NCBI GenBank assembly: GCA_046329195.1
Contig: JAXLVB010000001.1
Span: 186,001 to 250,000, forward strand
DNA: 64,000 bases
Reading direction: 5' to 3'
DNA from: JAXLVB01 sp046329195
Lineage (GTDB): Bacteria; Bacteroidota; Bacteroidia; Cytophagales; Spirosomataceae
The notes under the pieces were generated by a model, which worked only from the letters and a program-made list of their open reading frames with translations, made no database searches and had not been told where the DNA came from. Positions 7,583 to 16,526 of this stretch are shown piece after piece. Each line of letters begins with the position of its first letter. Positions within the stretch are counted from its first letter, which is position 1. The translations under genes were made by a program, and so were the position numbers.

Positions 7583-10500
7583 ATGCTTAAATACGCCGTG
7601 TTGTTAGCTGCCAGTTGTTACCTCTGGATAACGACTGACTCCGTAAAGCTGCCCGATGATGTGGCTGTAGCGTACAAGCAGCTGCCGGCTCAACTGGATT
7701 ATAATCAACACGTTAAACCCATTTTGGCCGATAAATGCTTTGCTTGTCACGGCCCCGACAAAGCCAAACAAAAAGCAGGTTTACGATTAGACCTAGCGGC
7801 TTCGGCGTATGGTCCTCTTCCCGAAAGCCCGGGCAAGGTGGCTATCTCGCCTCGCAATCTCAAAAAAAGCGAAGTCGTGCACCGAATTCTCTCGGCAGAC
7901 CCTACCTATCAGATGCCTACGCCTGAGTCACACCTCCAATTGTCTGCATACGAAAAGGCCGTACTGGTCAGGTGGATTGAGACGGGAGCTGTCTATCAGC
8001 CACATTGGGCCTTCGTAAAGCCCAAAGTAGCGGCTATTCCCGCTACCAACTATGCCGTCAATAATCCGATTGATAACTTCATTTTCAGCCGGTTAGAGCA
8101 AGAAGGCTTGTCGCCATCGGCTGAGGCACCCAAAGAATTGCTATTACGCCGGCTGTCGCTCGACCTCACCGGATTGCCACCTACGCTTGCCGAGATAGAT
8201 GCTTTTCTGAACGATAACAGCCCCAATGCCTACGAAAAACAGGTAGAACGACTGTTGAGTTCGCCGCATTATGGCGAAAAAATGGCTACTGATTGGCTCG
8301 ATTTAGCTCGCTTTGCCGACTCACACGGCTATACGGTGGACAGGCTGCGAGATATGTCACCGTATCGAGATTGGGTGATTCAGGCGTTCAATCAAAACAT
8401 GCCCTACGACACCTTTATTCATCAACAATTAGCTGGCGACTTAATGCCCAATCCTACGCAGGCAATGCTAATTGCAACGGCCTTTAACCGCAACCATCCC
8501 CAAAATATGGAGGGGGGCATTATCGAAGAAGAGTTCCAAACCGAATACGTAATGGACCGCACCAATACCTTTGGCGAGGCATTCATGGCACTTTCGGTAG
8601 GTTGTGCTCGCTGCCATGACCACAAATACGACCCCATTTCTCAGAAAAATTATTACGAACTTTTTAGCTTTTTCAATAATGTTCGAGAAGCCGGGCAAAT
8701 TGCCTGGAACGATGACCTGCCCACGCCAACATTATTGCTGCCCACCGAAGAAAAGAAAAAAATCCTGGCGTTTATCAACCAGTCTATCGCCCAACAAGAG
8801 CAACAAGTTGCTCAGGCCAAGCAACAAGCCATGCCTCGGTTTGAACAATGGCTTCGGACCGAACAATATCGTTCGCTGGGTCAACAGACCATCTCGATGG
8901 CAGGGCTTCAAGGTTGGTACGATTTTGAGGATTCGTTACGCAACAAGCTGAATACCAAGCAATCAGGCATTATGCGGCGAGATGCTGGCATTGTGGACAA
9001 ACCTACGTTTGAACAGACCAACACGGGAAAATCGCTGTTACTTGACGGCGACCAATACGCTGATCTAAAAGACGTAGGTGTATTTCGTAAGTCAGCCTGT
9101 TTTAGTGTGGGTATGTGGATTTTTGTTCCTAAATCGCTGAAAGAAGGGGTCATTTTTCACAAAAGCAACGGCGAGCGCTTGTATAATTTCAAGGGGTATC
9201 ATTTGTCGTTAAAAAACAATGCCTTTGAAATCACAATGGCGCATACGGCACCTTCTAACGCTATTACCAAACGAAGCCTAACAAGCGTACCCCGAGACAA
9301 ATGGATACACGTTTGTATGACGTATGATGGTTCGGCCAAAGCCAGTGGCTTTCACCTGTTTTTGGACGGCGCTGCCATGCCAATGGAGACGGTCATTGAC
9401 CAGTTGTACAAAGACATTCTTTTTCGGATGAAATCGCCGGAACCGGCCCTTCAGTTGGGTGGATGGTGGCGTGGACTGGGCTTTAAAGGTGGAAAAATTG
9501 ATGACGTAGTAGTCTATAATCGTACGCTTACTCCATTTGAAATCAGCGTATTGGCTCAAAAAACTTCTTGGAATAAACTCGCCTCTACCCCTCACCAAGC
9601 GCTTACCGAGGTTGACCAATCGGCCTTGAAAGCTTATTATTTGAGTGTTGAAGACACTACTGTTTTAGGCGCACAAAAAGAACTTCAAGCCCACCGAACC
9701 GCCTTGGCCGACTCAATGGAAACGATTCCTGAATTAATGATTATGCAAGAAATGCCCCAACCCAAAAAAGCATACGTCTTGCAACGAGGCCAATACGATG
9801 CCCCCGGCGAAGAAGTGAAACCTAACACACCAACCGCTATTTTACCTTTTCCGGCGCATTTGCCACCCAATCGCCTCGGATTGGCGCAGTGGCTCACCAG
9901 CACCGAACATCCGCTTACAGCCAGAGTAGCTGTAAACCGAATCTGGCAGCAGTTTTTTGGAGTAGGTTTAGTCAAAACTGCCGAGGACTTTGGCAATCAG
10001 GGAGAGTTACCCTCGCATCCAGCTTTACTCGATTGGTTGGCGGTATATTTTAGAGATACCAAAGCGTGGGACCTCAAAGCGCTTTGCAAAATCATTGCGA
10101 TGTCAGCCACTTATAGGCAAGATGCTCGCACATCGGTTGCCATGCGAGAGCGAGACCCCGAAAACCGACTATTGGCCCGAGGCCCCGCTGTACGCTTGTC
10201 TGCTGAAATGCTTCGAGATAACGCCCTTGCAGCCAGTCAGTTGCTCAATCGGCAGATTGGTGGCAAAAGCATCAAGCCCTACCAGCCCGACGGCGTTTGG
10301 GAAATCAACAGTGCCCAATATGTACCAGACTCAAGCAATGCTTTGTATCGGAGGAGCTTGTATGTGTTGGTAAAGCGCTCGGTTCATAACCCAACGCTGG
10401 CCACCTTCGACGCCCCCTCACGCAGCTATTGTATCTCTCGACGGCAGCGTACCAACACCCCATTGCAAGCCTTAGTCATGCTCAACGACCCTACTTTTTT

Positions 10501-10798
10501 GGAAACAGCCCGAGTTTTGGGCGAGCAGATGTGCACTGTGTCAGACCCCGCTCAGGCGATTATCCAAACCTATCGGAGATTAACGGGCAGAACACCTTCT
10601 TCTAAAGAAGTAGAATTGTTAGTATCTTTACAAAAGACTGAATATGAAAAGTTTAAGGCTCATCCTGACAAGCAAAAAGGCTGGCTCAAAGCTGGTTTAT
10701 TTGCCCCTGCCAGTCATGCCGAACCCGCTCAAGTAGCGGCCAATGCTGTAGTAGCCAGTACAATTTTAAATTCTGACGCTTTTATCACCAAACGGTAA
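7583..10798 (+). CDS. PSCyt1 / DUF1549 / LamG / DUF1553 protein (Planctomycete-type cytochrome)
   Basis: A 1071-residue exported protein. A signal-like hydrophobic N terminus (1-20) is followed by the PSCyt1 heme motif C52-F-A-C55-H, then HMPTPES-like distal residues. DUF1549 (PSCyt2) spans about 155-360, with a second heme-type motif, CARCHDHKYDP, near 340. A LamG/concanavalin-like jelly roll lies around 440-650, and DUF1553 (PSD1) around 770-1030, with NRIWQQFFGVGLVKT and RRQRTNTPLQAL. These proteins occur with DUF1501 proteins and are thought to take part in periplasmic oxidation of complex carbohydrates, but no enzymatic activity is established. The next gene starts 1 bp after its stop. 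CTTTGTACAAAG, a perfect palindrome at 7480-7491, lies upstream. Confidence 0.9.
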   Translation: MLKYAVLLAASCYLWITTDSVKLPDDVAVAYKQLPAQLDYNQHVKPILADKCFACHGPDKAKQKAGLRLDLAASAYGPLPESPGKVAISPRNLKKSEVVHRILSADPTYQMPTPESHLQLSAYEKAVLVRWIETGAVYQPHWAFVKPKVAAIPATNYAVNNPIDNFIFSRLEQEGLSPSAEAPKELLLRRLSLDLTGLPPTLAEIDAFLNDNSPNAYEKQVERLLSSPHYGEKMATDWLDLARFADSHGYTVDRLRDMSPYRDWVIQAFNQNMPYDTFIHQQLAGDLMPNPTQAMLIATAFNRNHPQNMEGGIIEEEFQTEYVMDRTNTFGEAFMALSVGCARCHDHKYDPISQKNYYELFSFFNNVREAGQIAWNDDLPTPTLLLPTEEKKKILAFINQSIAQQEQQVAQAKQQAMPRFEQWLRTEQYRSLGQQTISMAGLQGWYDFEDSLRNKLNTKQSGIMRRDAGIVDKPTFEQTNTGKSLLLDGDQYADLKDVGVFRKSACFSVGMWIFVPKSLKEGVIFHKSNGERLYNFKGYHLSLKNNAFEITMAHTAPSNAITKRSLTSVPRDKWIHVCMTYDGSAKASGFHLFLDGAAMPMETVIDQLYKDILFRMKSPEPALQLGGWWRGLGFKGGKIDDVVVYNRTLTPFEISVLAQKTSWNKLASTPHQALTEVDQSALKAYYLSVEDTTVLGAQKELQAHRTALADSMETIPELMIMQEMPQPKKAYVLQRGQYDAPGEEVKPNTPTAILPFPAHLPPNRLGLAQWLTSTEHPLTARVAVNRIWQQFFGVGLVKTAEDFGNQGELPSHPALLDWLAVYFRDTKAWDLKALCKIIAMSATYRQDARTSVAMRERDPENRLLARGPAVRLSAEMLRDNALAASQLLNRQIGGKSIKPYQPDGVWEINSAQYVPDSSNALYRRSLYVLVKRSVHNPTLATFDAPSRSYCISRRQRTNTPLQALVMLNDPTFLETARVLGEQMCTVSDPAQAIIQTYRRLTGRTPSSKEVELLVSLQKTEYEKFKAHPDKQKGWLKAGLFAPASHAEPAQVAANAVVASTILNSDAFITKR

Positions 10799-10799
10799 A

Positions 10800-12239
10800 A
10801 TGGCAAATCAAGACGAGTTTCGGATACCTATACCTGAATTGACCGCACTACACCAAAAGATAGACCGGCGCAATTTTTTGTTACGCACGGCTTCGGGTTT
10901 GGGTGGCTTGGCCTTAGGAGGCTTGATGAGCAACGTTGGGCTTGCTTCGCCCATTGCCAAGGCCAAACGAGTGGTTTATTTGTTTATGAGCGGGGGGCCG
11001 TCGCAGTTCGAAACGTTTGACTATAAGCCCAAGCTCAACGCATTGTTTGGCAAGGACTTACCCGACTCGGTGCGCAAAGGTCAGCGTCTCACGGGCATGA
11101 GTGCCAATCAGGCAGTACTCCCCGTAGTCCCTTCGGCGTATTCGTTCAGGCAGTTCGGCAACAGCAAAACTTGGGTAAGTGAGCTTCTTCCTTACACGGC
11201 TCAGGTGGTGGACGAGCTATGCGTCATCAAATCCATTTTTACGGAACAAATTAATCACGACCCAGCCATTACGTTTTTTCAGACAGGTCATCAGCTCCCC
11301 GGTAGGCCATCTATTGGCTCTTGGATTAGCTATGGGTTGGGTTCTGACAATCAAAACTTGCCTTCGTTTATTGTGTTGGTCTCCAAAAATGCCCCTAAAG
11401 ACCAACCCCTTTATGCTCGGCTGTGGGGCAATGGCTTCTTGCCATCCGAGTACCAAGGCGTTCAGTTTCGATCAGGCAAAGATCCCGTTTTGTTCTTGAA
11501 TAACCCCGAAGGTTACGATGGTGCAGACCGCCGTCAAATGCTGGATTATTTGGTAAAACTCAACCAGTTTCAAAACGAAACGTGGGGCGACCCCGAGATC
11601 AACGCACGCCTTTCGCAGTACGAAATGGCTTTTCGGATGCAGACCTCCGTGCCCGAGGTGATGGATACCTCTAACGAACCCGATGAGGTTTTTGAACTCT
11701 ACGGCCCCGATAGCCGTGACAAAGGCACCTATGCGGCGAATTGCCTGCTGGCTCGTAAGTTATTAGAAAAAGACGTTCGTTTTGTGCAATTGTACCACCA
11801 AGGCTGGGACCACCACGGAGGCCTCCCCAAAGCAATAGAACATCAGTGTAAACAAACCGACCGAGCCACGGCGGCCTTATTGATTGACCTAAAACGACGG
11901 GGGCTTTTAGAGGACACCTTGGTGGTTTGGGGCGGCGAGTTTGGACGTACCGTCTATTCGCAAGGCAAGTTAGAAAAACAAAATTATGGCCGAGACCACC
12001 ACCCACGGTGCTTCACCATGTGGATGGCAGGCGCAGGCGTTAAGGCAGGTTTTAGCTATGGCGAAACCGATGATTTTAGTTACAACATCACCAAAGACCC
12101 CGTACATGTACACGATTTTCAGGCCACGCTATTGCACTTGTTAGGCATTGACCATGAGCAACTTATCTACAAATACCAAGGCCGCCGCTTCCGCCTGACC
12201 GACGTGCACGGCAAGATCGTCAAGGGGATTTTGAGTTGA
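10800..12239 (+). CDS. DUF1501 family protein, Tat-exported
   Basis: A 479-residue member of the DUF1501 (sulfatase-like fold) family. The N terminus has a twin-arginine signal, DRRNFLLRTASG, at residues 22-33, followed by a hydrophobic stretch ending near LASP. Family motifs are clear: MSGGPSQFETFDYKP, INHDPAITFFQTGHQ, WDHHGG and GRDHHPRCFTMWMAG, with the His/Asp residues expected for metal binding. It starts 1 bp after the PSCyt gene and is almost certainly translated with it. DUF1501 and DUF1553 partners are constant companions in Planctomycetes, Verrucomicrobia and Cytophagales; their substrate is not known. The Tat signal implies that it folds with cofactor in the cytosol before export. 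Confidence 0.92.
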   Translation: MANQDEFRIPIPELTALHQKIDRRNFLLRTASGLGGLALGGLMSNVGLASPIAKAKRVVYLFMSGGPSQFETFDYKPKLNALFGKDLPDSVRKGQRLTGMSANQAVLPVVPSAYSFRQFGNSKTWVSELLPYTAQVVDELCVIKSIFTEQINHDPAITFFQTGHQLPGRPSIGSWISYGLGSDNQNLPSFIVLVSKNAPKDQPLYARLWGNGFLPSEYQGVQFRSGKDPVLFLNNPEGYDGADRRQMLDYLVKLNQFQNETWGDPEINARLSQYEMAFRMQTSVPEVMDTSNEPDEVFELYGPDSRDKGTYAANCLLARKLLEKDVRFVQLYHQGWDHHGGLPKAIEHQCKQTDRATAALLIDLKRRGLLEDTLVVWGGEFGRTVYSQGKLEKQNYGRDHHPRCFTMWMAGAGVKAGFSYGETDDFSYNITKDPVHVHDFQATLLHLLGIDHEQLIYKYQGRRFRLTDVHGKIVKGILS

Positions 12240-12289
12240 TTGCGGATGACTTGTTGGGAACAATCAAAGAGCGACATTATTCAAACGTA

Positions 12290-13333
12290 CTACAAAATTC
12301 CTTTTTTCTGCCCCACCTCTACACCTTTGATGAATTTGATTAGTCCTGCCATATACGCAGCTTGGTCGTCGTACATACACATGTGGCTACCGTGAGGGCA
12401 AAATAAATATGAGCCGTTAGGCATCTGCGTACTCATCCATTTCATGTGCGCAGGGTCCATGGTATCGTATTTGGCGCCAATCGTAAGCGTAGGCACGGTA
12501 ATCTGCGACAGCTTGTTTTTGATGTCCCACTTCACCAAATTACCCCCTACCCCAAATTCGCTGGGGCCTTGCATGGTTACGTAGAGCGACTGATTGAGTT
12601 TGTTAAACGAACGTACTACTGGCTCTGGCCACTGCTCCAGCGGAATACGACAAACATGAGCAGCGTAAAAGTGAGGCATGAGCAGCTCCATGTAGCGAGG
12701 GTTCTCAAAATCTCCCTTGGCTTCAATGGTCCGTACCTCGGCCAACACCTTGGTATCCAGCTGCTTGGCCAGTACGTCTTCGGCATACTTGCCGTAGTCG
12801 GGGGCGCTTGCCATCATGTTAGAAACGATTAACCCTTTGAGGTTAGCTTGATACTTGAGAGCGTATTCCATGGCCAAAATACCACCCCATGAGTGACCCA
12901 ACAGGTAGAAATTATCTTGATGAAGCTCTAACGCTTTACGAACTTGTTCGACTTCTTCTACAAACCGAGGTAAGCTCCAAAAAGCAGTATCCTTTGGGTT
13001 ATCAGAATTGCCACAGCCCAGTTGGTCATAATAAATAAACTCGATACCTTCGGCGGGAAGAAAGTTTTCAAAGCACTCAAAGTACTCGTGTGTAGCCCCC
13101 GGGCCGCCGTTGAGCAACAGAATTTTGGTTTTGGGGTTATTGCCAAAGCGTTTGGTCCAAACCTTCATTTTTCCCTTGGGTGTTTCTATCTGGATAACCT
13201 TAACACCACCCGTTGCAATGCTGTCGGTGGTAGCAAAGTAGGTTTTCAAAAAACCTTCCGCTGTGGGTTGAGGAGCCTGACAAGCCATCAAGAAGCCTGC
13301 CAATAGGAAGAGTAAATAGGCTAAGGGTTTCAT
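12290..13333 (-). CDS. Proline iminopeptidase-family alpha/beta hydrolase, lipoprotein
   Basis: A 347-residue hydrolase of peptidase family S33. The N terminus is a lipoprotein signal with lipobox LMAC, so Cys18 is probably lipidated. The oxyanion-hole motif NGGPG is at 75-79 and the nucleophile elbow G-H-S148-W-G-G at 146-151; the acid is D290 or D293 and the base H317 (HGSHM). It most likely removes N-terminal proline or similar residues from peptides in the cell envelope. Secreted or lipidated S33 enzymes with this motif set also include prolyl aminopeptidase-like amidases, so specificity is open. Its ATG overlaps the stop of the upstream membrane-protein gene (ATGA), so the pair is translationally coupled. 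Confidence 0.88.
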   Translation of the reverse strand: MKPLAYLLFLLAGFLMACQAPQPTAEGFLKTYFATTDSIATGGVKVIQIETPKGKMKVWTKRFGNNPKTKILLLNGGPGATHEYFECFENFLPAEGIEFIYYDQLGCGNSDNPKDTAFWSLPRFVEEVEQVRKALELHQDNFYLLGHSWGGILAMEYALKYQANLKGLIVSNMMASAPDYGKYAEDVLAKQLDTKVLAEVRTIEAKGDFENPRYMELLMPHFYAAHVCRIPLEQWPEPVVRSFNKLNQSLYVTMQGPSEFGVGGNLVKWDIKNKLSQITVPTLTIGAKYDTMDPAHMKWMSTQMPNGSYLFCPHGSHMCMYDDQAAYMAGLIKFIKGVEVGQKKGIL

Positions 13334-13731
13334 CGTGAAATCAGAATGTTCGTTTTTTTCAATTTTGCCAAAAAATAAACAAAACCTACCGCAAAAACAA
13401 GGTGAGTCACGGTTCCTGGAATAATGCCAGAAATCTGTGTGAAGATGCCTTGCTCATAAGCAATCCAATCAATGGGCAATGCCACTACGTGCATGACGAT
13501 ATTCCCAATAAGTATTGCTCGAAGTGCCAACGAGCCTCCATCGCTTCGTGACAGAAAAGTCATAGCCGAAATGGAAAGGAGCATCACACTTGTGGCTTGT
13601 AACACTACGTTTGCACTGTCGCTGGGTGAGGTACCCAAGCTTTCCATCATTTTGTTGGGAGCAAGCAGCATGTACACTGCAAAAAATGCCCCAACAACGG
13701 CAGAAATGGTTAGAAAAGTATATCTTTTCAT
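13330..13731 (-). CDS. Small four-helix membrane protein, unknown function
   Basis: A 133-residue protein with four predicted transmembrane helices, starting MKRYTFLTISAVVGAFFAVY. It has no Cys/His clusters or recognised domain. A longer frame starts at 13788, but its extra 19 residues look like untranslated leader, and the lysine-plus-hydrophobic start at 13731 is a better membrane-protein N terminus. Its stop overlaps the start of the proline-iminopeptidase gene by 4 bp, so the two are in one operon. The pattern (four helices with a conserved GN-x-VMHVVALP-like segment in helix 3) is common among small Bacteroidota proteins of unknown role. Confidence 0.7.
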   Translation of the reverse strand: MKRYTFLTISAVVGAFFAVYMLLAPNKMMESLGTSPSDSANVVLQATSVMLLSISAMTFLSRSDGGSLALRAILIGNIVMHVVALPIDWIAYEQGIFTQISGIIPGTVTHLVFAVGFVYFLAKLKKTNILISR

Positions 13732-13955
13732 AACGTTATGGATTAAAAATACGCTCTTAATCAAGTAGTAAACCTTTGATAAACACACTTTTCAATGTTG
13801 CGAATCTTCCCATTCTTTTCAGTATAGATTGGAGCAGACCTATAACTACCAAATTAGGGTAATCAGCCAAATTAACAGCAAGTTCGGTTGGTTTTAGGTT
13901 TGGGTTTTGCGTGATTTTAATATACATACCCCAAAACTTGCGAAATGGATTTTTT

Positions 13956-14366
13956 CTAATTGGTCAGTTGTGTCATTACGCTTTGCCAATCCAGTACGTT
14001 CCAGTGTTCGATAAACTTACCGTCTCGTAAGCGAATGATGTCTATAATTTCCATCACAACGGGCTTGTTAGTAGCTGGTACACCCAAAAAATCGCCTTGG
14101 TGAGTAGCATGAAATGATTTACGAGTTGTTACGGTATCACCTTCGGCTACTTGGTCGTGAATCGTCACTGCCAAGTCTGGAAAAGCAGGTCGAAGCAGGT
14201 AGTTGAAAAAATAAATCACGCCCTCGGGGCCTTTCGGAGTACCTGTTGGTGCAGTATGATTCACAAAATCATCGGCTATGATTTCGTGAAAGGCATCCAT
14301 ATTTCCTCCTTCAATAAACGCTTTATTGAAACGGGTGACAATGGTTTTGTTTTGCTCGGGTGTCAT
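13956..14366 (-). CDS. SnoaL-like ester cyclase (NTF2 fold)
   Basis: A 136-residue single-domain protein of the SnoaL/polyketide-cyclase family. Recognisable features are the N-terminal helix NKTIVTRFNKAFIEGG, the FVNHTAP strand with the conserved Asn-His, the GPEGVIYFFNYLLRPAFPD helix, and the C-terminal strand GKFIEHWNVLDW. These small alpha+beta barrels bind hydrophobic substrates, but most bacterial members have unknown ones. It is the first of several NTF2-fold genes in a row. A hairpin terminator lies just upstream (14395-14427), so it probably has its own promoter. Confidence 0.85.
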   Translation of the reverse strand: MTPEQNKTIVTRFNKAFIEGGNMDAFHEIIADDFVNHTAPTGTPKGPEGVIYFFNYLLRPAFPDLAVTIHDQVAEGDTVTTRKSFHATHQGDFLGVPATNKPVVMEIIDIIRLRDGKFIEHWNVLDWQSVMTQLTN

Positions 14367-14394
14367 AATATTAAAGTTGTTGAAAAATAAAGTA

Positions 14395-14427
14395 AAGAGG
14401 CTTCATCTTATCTATGAAGCCCCTTTT
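14395..14427 (-). terminator. Intrinsic terminator ahead of the ester cyclase gene
   Basis: GGCTTCAT (14399-14406) and ATGAAGCC (14414-14421) form a stem with a 7-base loop. The stem extends by A/T pairs, and a T-rich tail follows on the minus strand. It would end transcripts coming from the NTF2-fold genes upstream, including the truncated remnant. Confidence 0.6.
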
Positions 14428-14435
14428 ATAAGTAG

Positions 14436-14597
14436 TTAACCTTCCGTATAAAACTGAAACGTAGGAGGAGCCAATACACCCGCCTGTTGCATCAGTTCGC
14501 CCAAGGTAGGATTGTGCAGAAAAGCATCGAAGGCATCTTGATTGGGTCCCGAGAACAAAAAGTTGACCAGATTAGGGTCTTCGAGAGCCAAATGCGT
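14436..14597 (-). pseudogene. 5'-truncated remnant of a small cyclase/monooxygenase-like gene
   Basis: On the minus strand a 53-residue open stretch starts right after an in-frame TGA and ends in TAA. Its translation is protein-like: HLALEDPNLVNFLFSGPNQ, then DAFDAFLHNPTLGELMQQAG and a final FQFYTEG. This resembles the C-terminal half of the small ABM-like or DUF3764-type proteins often found near SnoaL genes. Only 39 bp separate it from the next upstream gene, so the N-terminal half is missing, and no start codon is in frame. An ATG at 14604 is one base out of frame. I read it as a decayed gene; a frameshifted mini-protein is less likely. Confidence 0.6.
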
Positions 14598-14636
14598 AAA
14601 TCATGATAGTAAAGCGTTTTAGTGTGAAAAATGTGT

Positions 14637-15506
14637 TTACTTTTTAGCCATTGTAATTTCTTGTGGCTTATCCGAAATCTCCTTGAACGAACTGATTTTT
14701 CCGTTCTGGATCACGATGTGATGTACCAGCGTGGTTTTGTATAATTGGTTGCTGCCCGTCATTTTGTATTCGGTGTTGATGTAGGCCGTTACGTCGTCAC
14801 CGTCAGCCATGAAACGAAGCGGCTCAAACTTCACGATTTGAAGTGCACCCATCAAGCTTTTGAAAAACACCCCTACTTCCTGTTTGCCCGTATAGACACG
14901 TGCCACACTGGAGGCGGGATTGTCCAATACATCCCACACCACGTTGTCGGCACACATGGCCAGAATACTCGGAATATCGCCTTTGCCAAATTTCTCATAC
15001 GCTTGCATCACGATGCTGGTATTGGGATTAGCCAAGGCCAAGAAGCCAATTTGTTCAAGCAATCCGTTGGGGTTATTGGCCCAGTGGGCTATGCATTGGC
15101 CATTATTATCAAGTTCCAAAATATCCACATCACTCCACGAAACACTACGGTTCGTGGCTGGTACCATCCCAAACATCGTACCTGTATGCTTGGCCATTAA
15201 AGTGTTTTTTACATAGTATTTATTTCCCGAAACAGCAATGTCTTCTACGGTAATTTTTATATCCGATAAGGCATCAAAAATTCCCTTGATAGAGGCCACC
15301 ACGGCATCTCTTCCCCGAGTAGGTTCTGGCCCTGCGGCATAGTCAACGGCATTGGGGCTGAGGTGGGCACCAAAGGTGGCGTAGTCTTTTTTCTCCAAGG
15401 CGTTATAAATCTCACGCAGCGCTTTTTTGTTTGTTTCTGCGTTTTGAGCTACGGTCTTACCTACTAATACTCCCATTAGTAAGGCGATAAAAAATAGTTT
15501 TTTCAT
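14637..15506 (-). CDS. Exported two-domain SnoaL/NTF2-fold protein
   Basis: A 289-residue protein with a signal peptide (MKKLFFIALLMGVLVG to about residue 20, then AQN). It contains two NTF2-fold domains of different subtype. Residues about 22-150 are SnoaL ester-cyclase-like (ALREIYNALEKKDYATF, then AGPEPTRGRDAVV and IAHWANNPNGLLEQIGF). Residues about 165-285 are ketosteroid-isomerase-like (VMQAYEKFGKGDIPSIL, then VYTGKQEVGVFFKSL). The second half matches the two single-domain genes upstream (15.6-16.4 kb), which suggests a gene fusion. It probably acts in the periplasm. Substrate unknown. Confidence 0.8.
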   Translation of the reverse strand: MKKLFFIALLMGVLVGKTVAQNAETNKKALREIYNALEKKDYATFGAHLSPNAVDYAAGPEPTRGRDAVVASIKGIFDALSDIKITVEDIAVSGNKYYVKNTLMAKHTGTMFGMVPATNRSVSWSDVDILELDNNGQCIAHWANNPNGLLEQIGFLALANPNTSIVMQAYEKFGKGDIPSILAMCADNVVWDVLDNPASSVARVYTGKQEVGVFFKSLMGALQIVKFEPLRFMADGDDVTAYINTEYKMTGSNQLYKTTLVHHIVIQNGKISSFKEISDKPQEITMAKK

Positions 15507-15610
15507 GTTTGTTTTAAGGTTGAACTAAACAAGAAGAAACGGCTTAGTTGTTTGTATTTCAATAGCTTGTCTTCTTATTTAAGTTATGGTAAAAGTGAGG
15601 ATACTATGTT

Positions 15611-16003
15611 TCAAGAAAAGGCACTAAGGATTTCGGCTGTGTCGGCATATTCATAATGTCGTACTATTTGGCCATTGTTAAAATCCCAGCGATGCGCCCA
15701 CTTGTTGACTGAAGTTTTGCCTGTAGTTTTGGCAATAGCTTTTAGGTTGCCAAATGCAACTACCGTCTCGGCATCGCCAAGTAGTTTTTCGATGGTAAAC
15801 TCCTGAAAGTCGTTGGTAGAAGCAACGGCTTCAAAAAACTGAACGACTCCATTTTTCCCTGTAAAAACACCCGAAAAAGGCACATTGGCCGAGGCGGGAA
15901 GTTCCCACGTAACATCATCGGCGAGTTTTTCTAAGATGGCCGCAATATTTCCTTCACCAAATTCTGCATACAGTTGGGCTACAATTTCAATGGTTGATTT
16001 CAT
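15611..16003 (-). CDS. SnoaL-like / nuclear transport factor 2 family protein
   Basis: A 130-residue cytosolic NTF2-fold protein. It begins MKSTIEIVAQLYAEFGEGN, then has the DDVTWELP strand and the FSGVFTGKNGVVQFFEAV loop/helix typical of this subgroup, and ends HRWDFNNGQIVRHYEYADT. A longer frame runs up to 16213 but crosses the neighbouring gene, and only the part from ATG 16003 is family-like. It is closely similar in layout to the next gene (16035-16427), so the two look like tandem duplicates. Substrate unknown. Confidence 0.82.
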   Translation of the reverse strand: MKSTIEIVAQLYAEFGEGNIAAILEKLADDVTWELPASANVPFSGVFTGKNGVVQFFEAVASTNDFQEFTIEKLLGDAETVVAFGNLKAIAKTTGKTSVNKWAHRWDFNNGQIVRHYEYADTAEILSAFS

Positions 16004-16034
16004 GATAATTGATAGGTTTAGGAGTTCTTTTAGA

Positions 16035-16427
16035 TTACTTAAATGCCTGTTCGAGACCAGCTGTATCATAATACGAGCGACCTGCCACCAGTTTATCACC
16101 CTCAAAAGTCCACTCCATAGCCCAGTCGTTGAGGTGGCTTTTACCTGTTGCATTGACAATAACGCCATGCTTTCCAGTAGCAACAACCTTGTTACCCTCT
16201 GACACATAGCCACTTACTTCCCAAGCAGTAGTGGTGGTGTTTCCGCCCAAGCGTTGGAAAAAAGTCAAGAAACCGTCTCGCCCTACATACGTGCCGCTGT
16301 GGGGCACAATGGCTGGGTCAGAAGGGTCAGTCCACGTAAAATTGTCGGCAACATTTTCCAAGATAAAAGGCACGTTGCCTTGTCCAAAAGCCTCATAAAT
16401 GGCTTGGATTTTTTCGGTCGTTTTCAT
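16035..16427 (-). CDS. SnoaL-like / nuclear transport factor 2 family protein
   Basis: A 130-residue NTF2-fold protein, paralogous to its neighbour 31 bp downstream. Shared signatures are QAIYEAFGQGNVPFILE, DNFTWTDP, HSGTYVGRDGFLTFFQRL and MEWTFEGDKLVAGRSYYDTAGLEQAF. The closing aromatic and acidic residues (YYDTA) are the conserved end of this subgroup. Single genes of this type are commonly annotated as nuclear transport factor 2 family or ketosteroid-isomerase-like; few have been assayed. The two 130-residue genes are probably co-transcribed. Confidence 0.82.
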   Translation of the reverse strand: MKTTEKIQAIYEAFGQGNVPFILENVADNFTWTDPSDPAIVPHSGTYVGRDGFLTFFQRLGGNTTTTAWEVSGYVSEGNKVVATGKHGVIVNATGKSHLNDWAMEWTFEGDKLVAGRSYYDTAGLEQAFK

Positions 16428-16526
16428 GATTTGTTTGTTTAAAAAGGGTTAAAAATTATTAGTAAAGCCAGGAGGCTCCCGGTCATCTTGTCAGCAGATG
16501 GCCTGTAATACGCTAGGCAGTATGCG

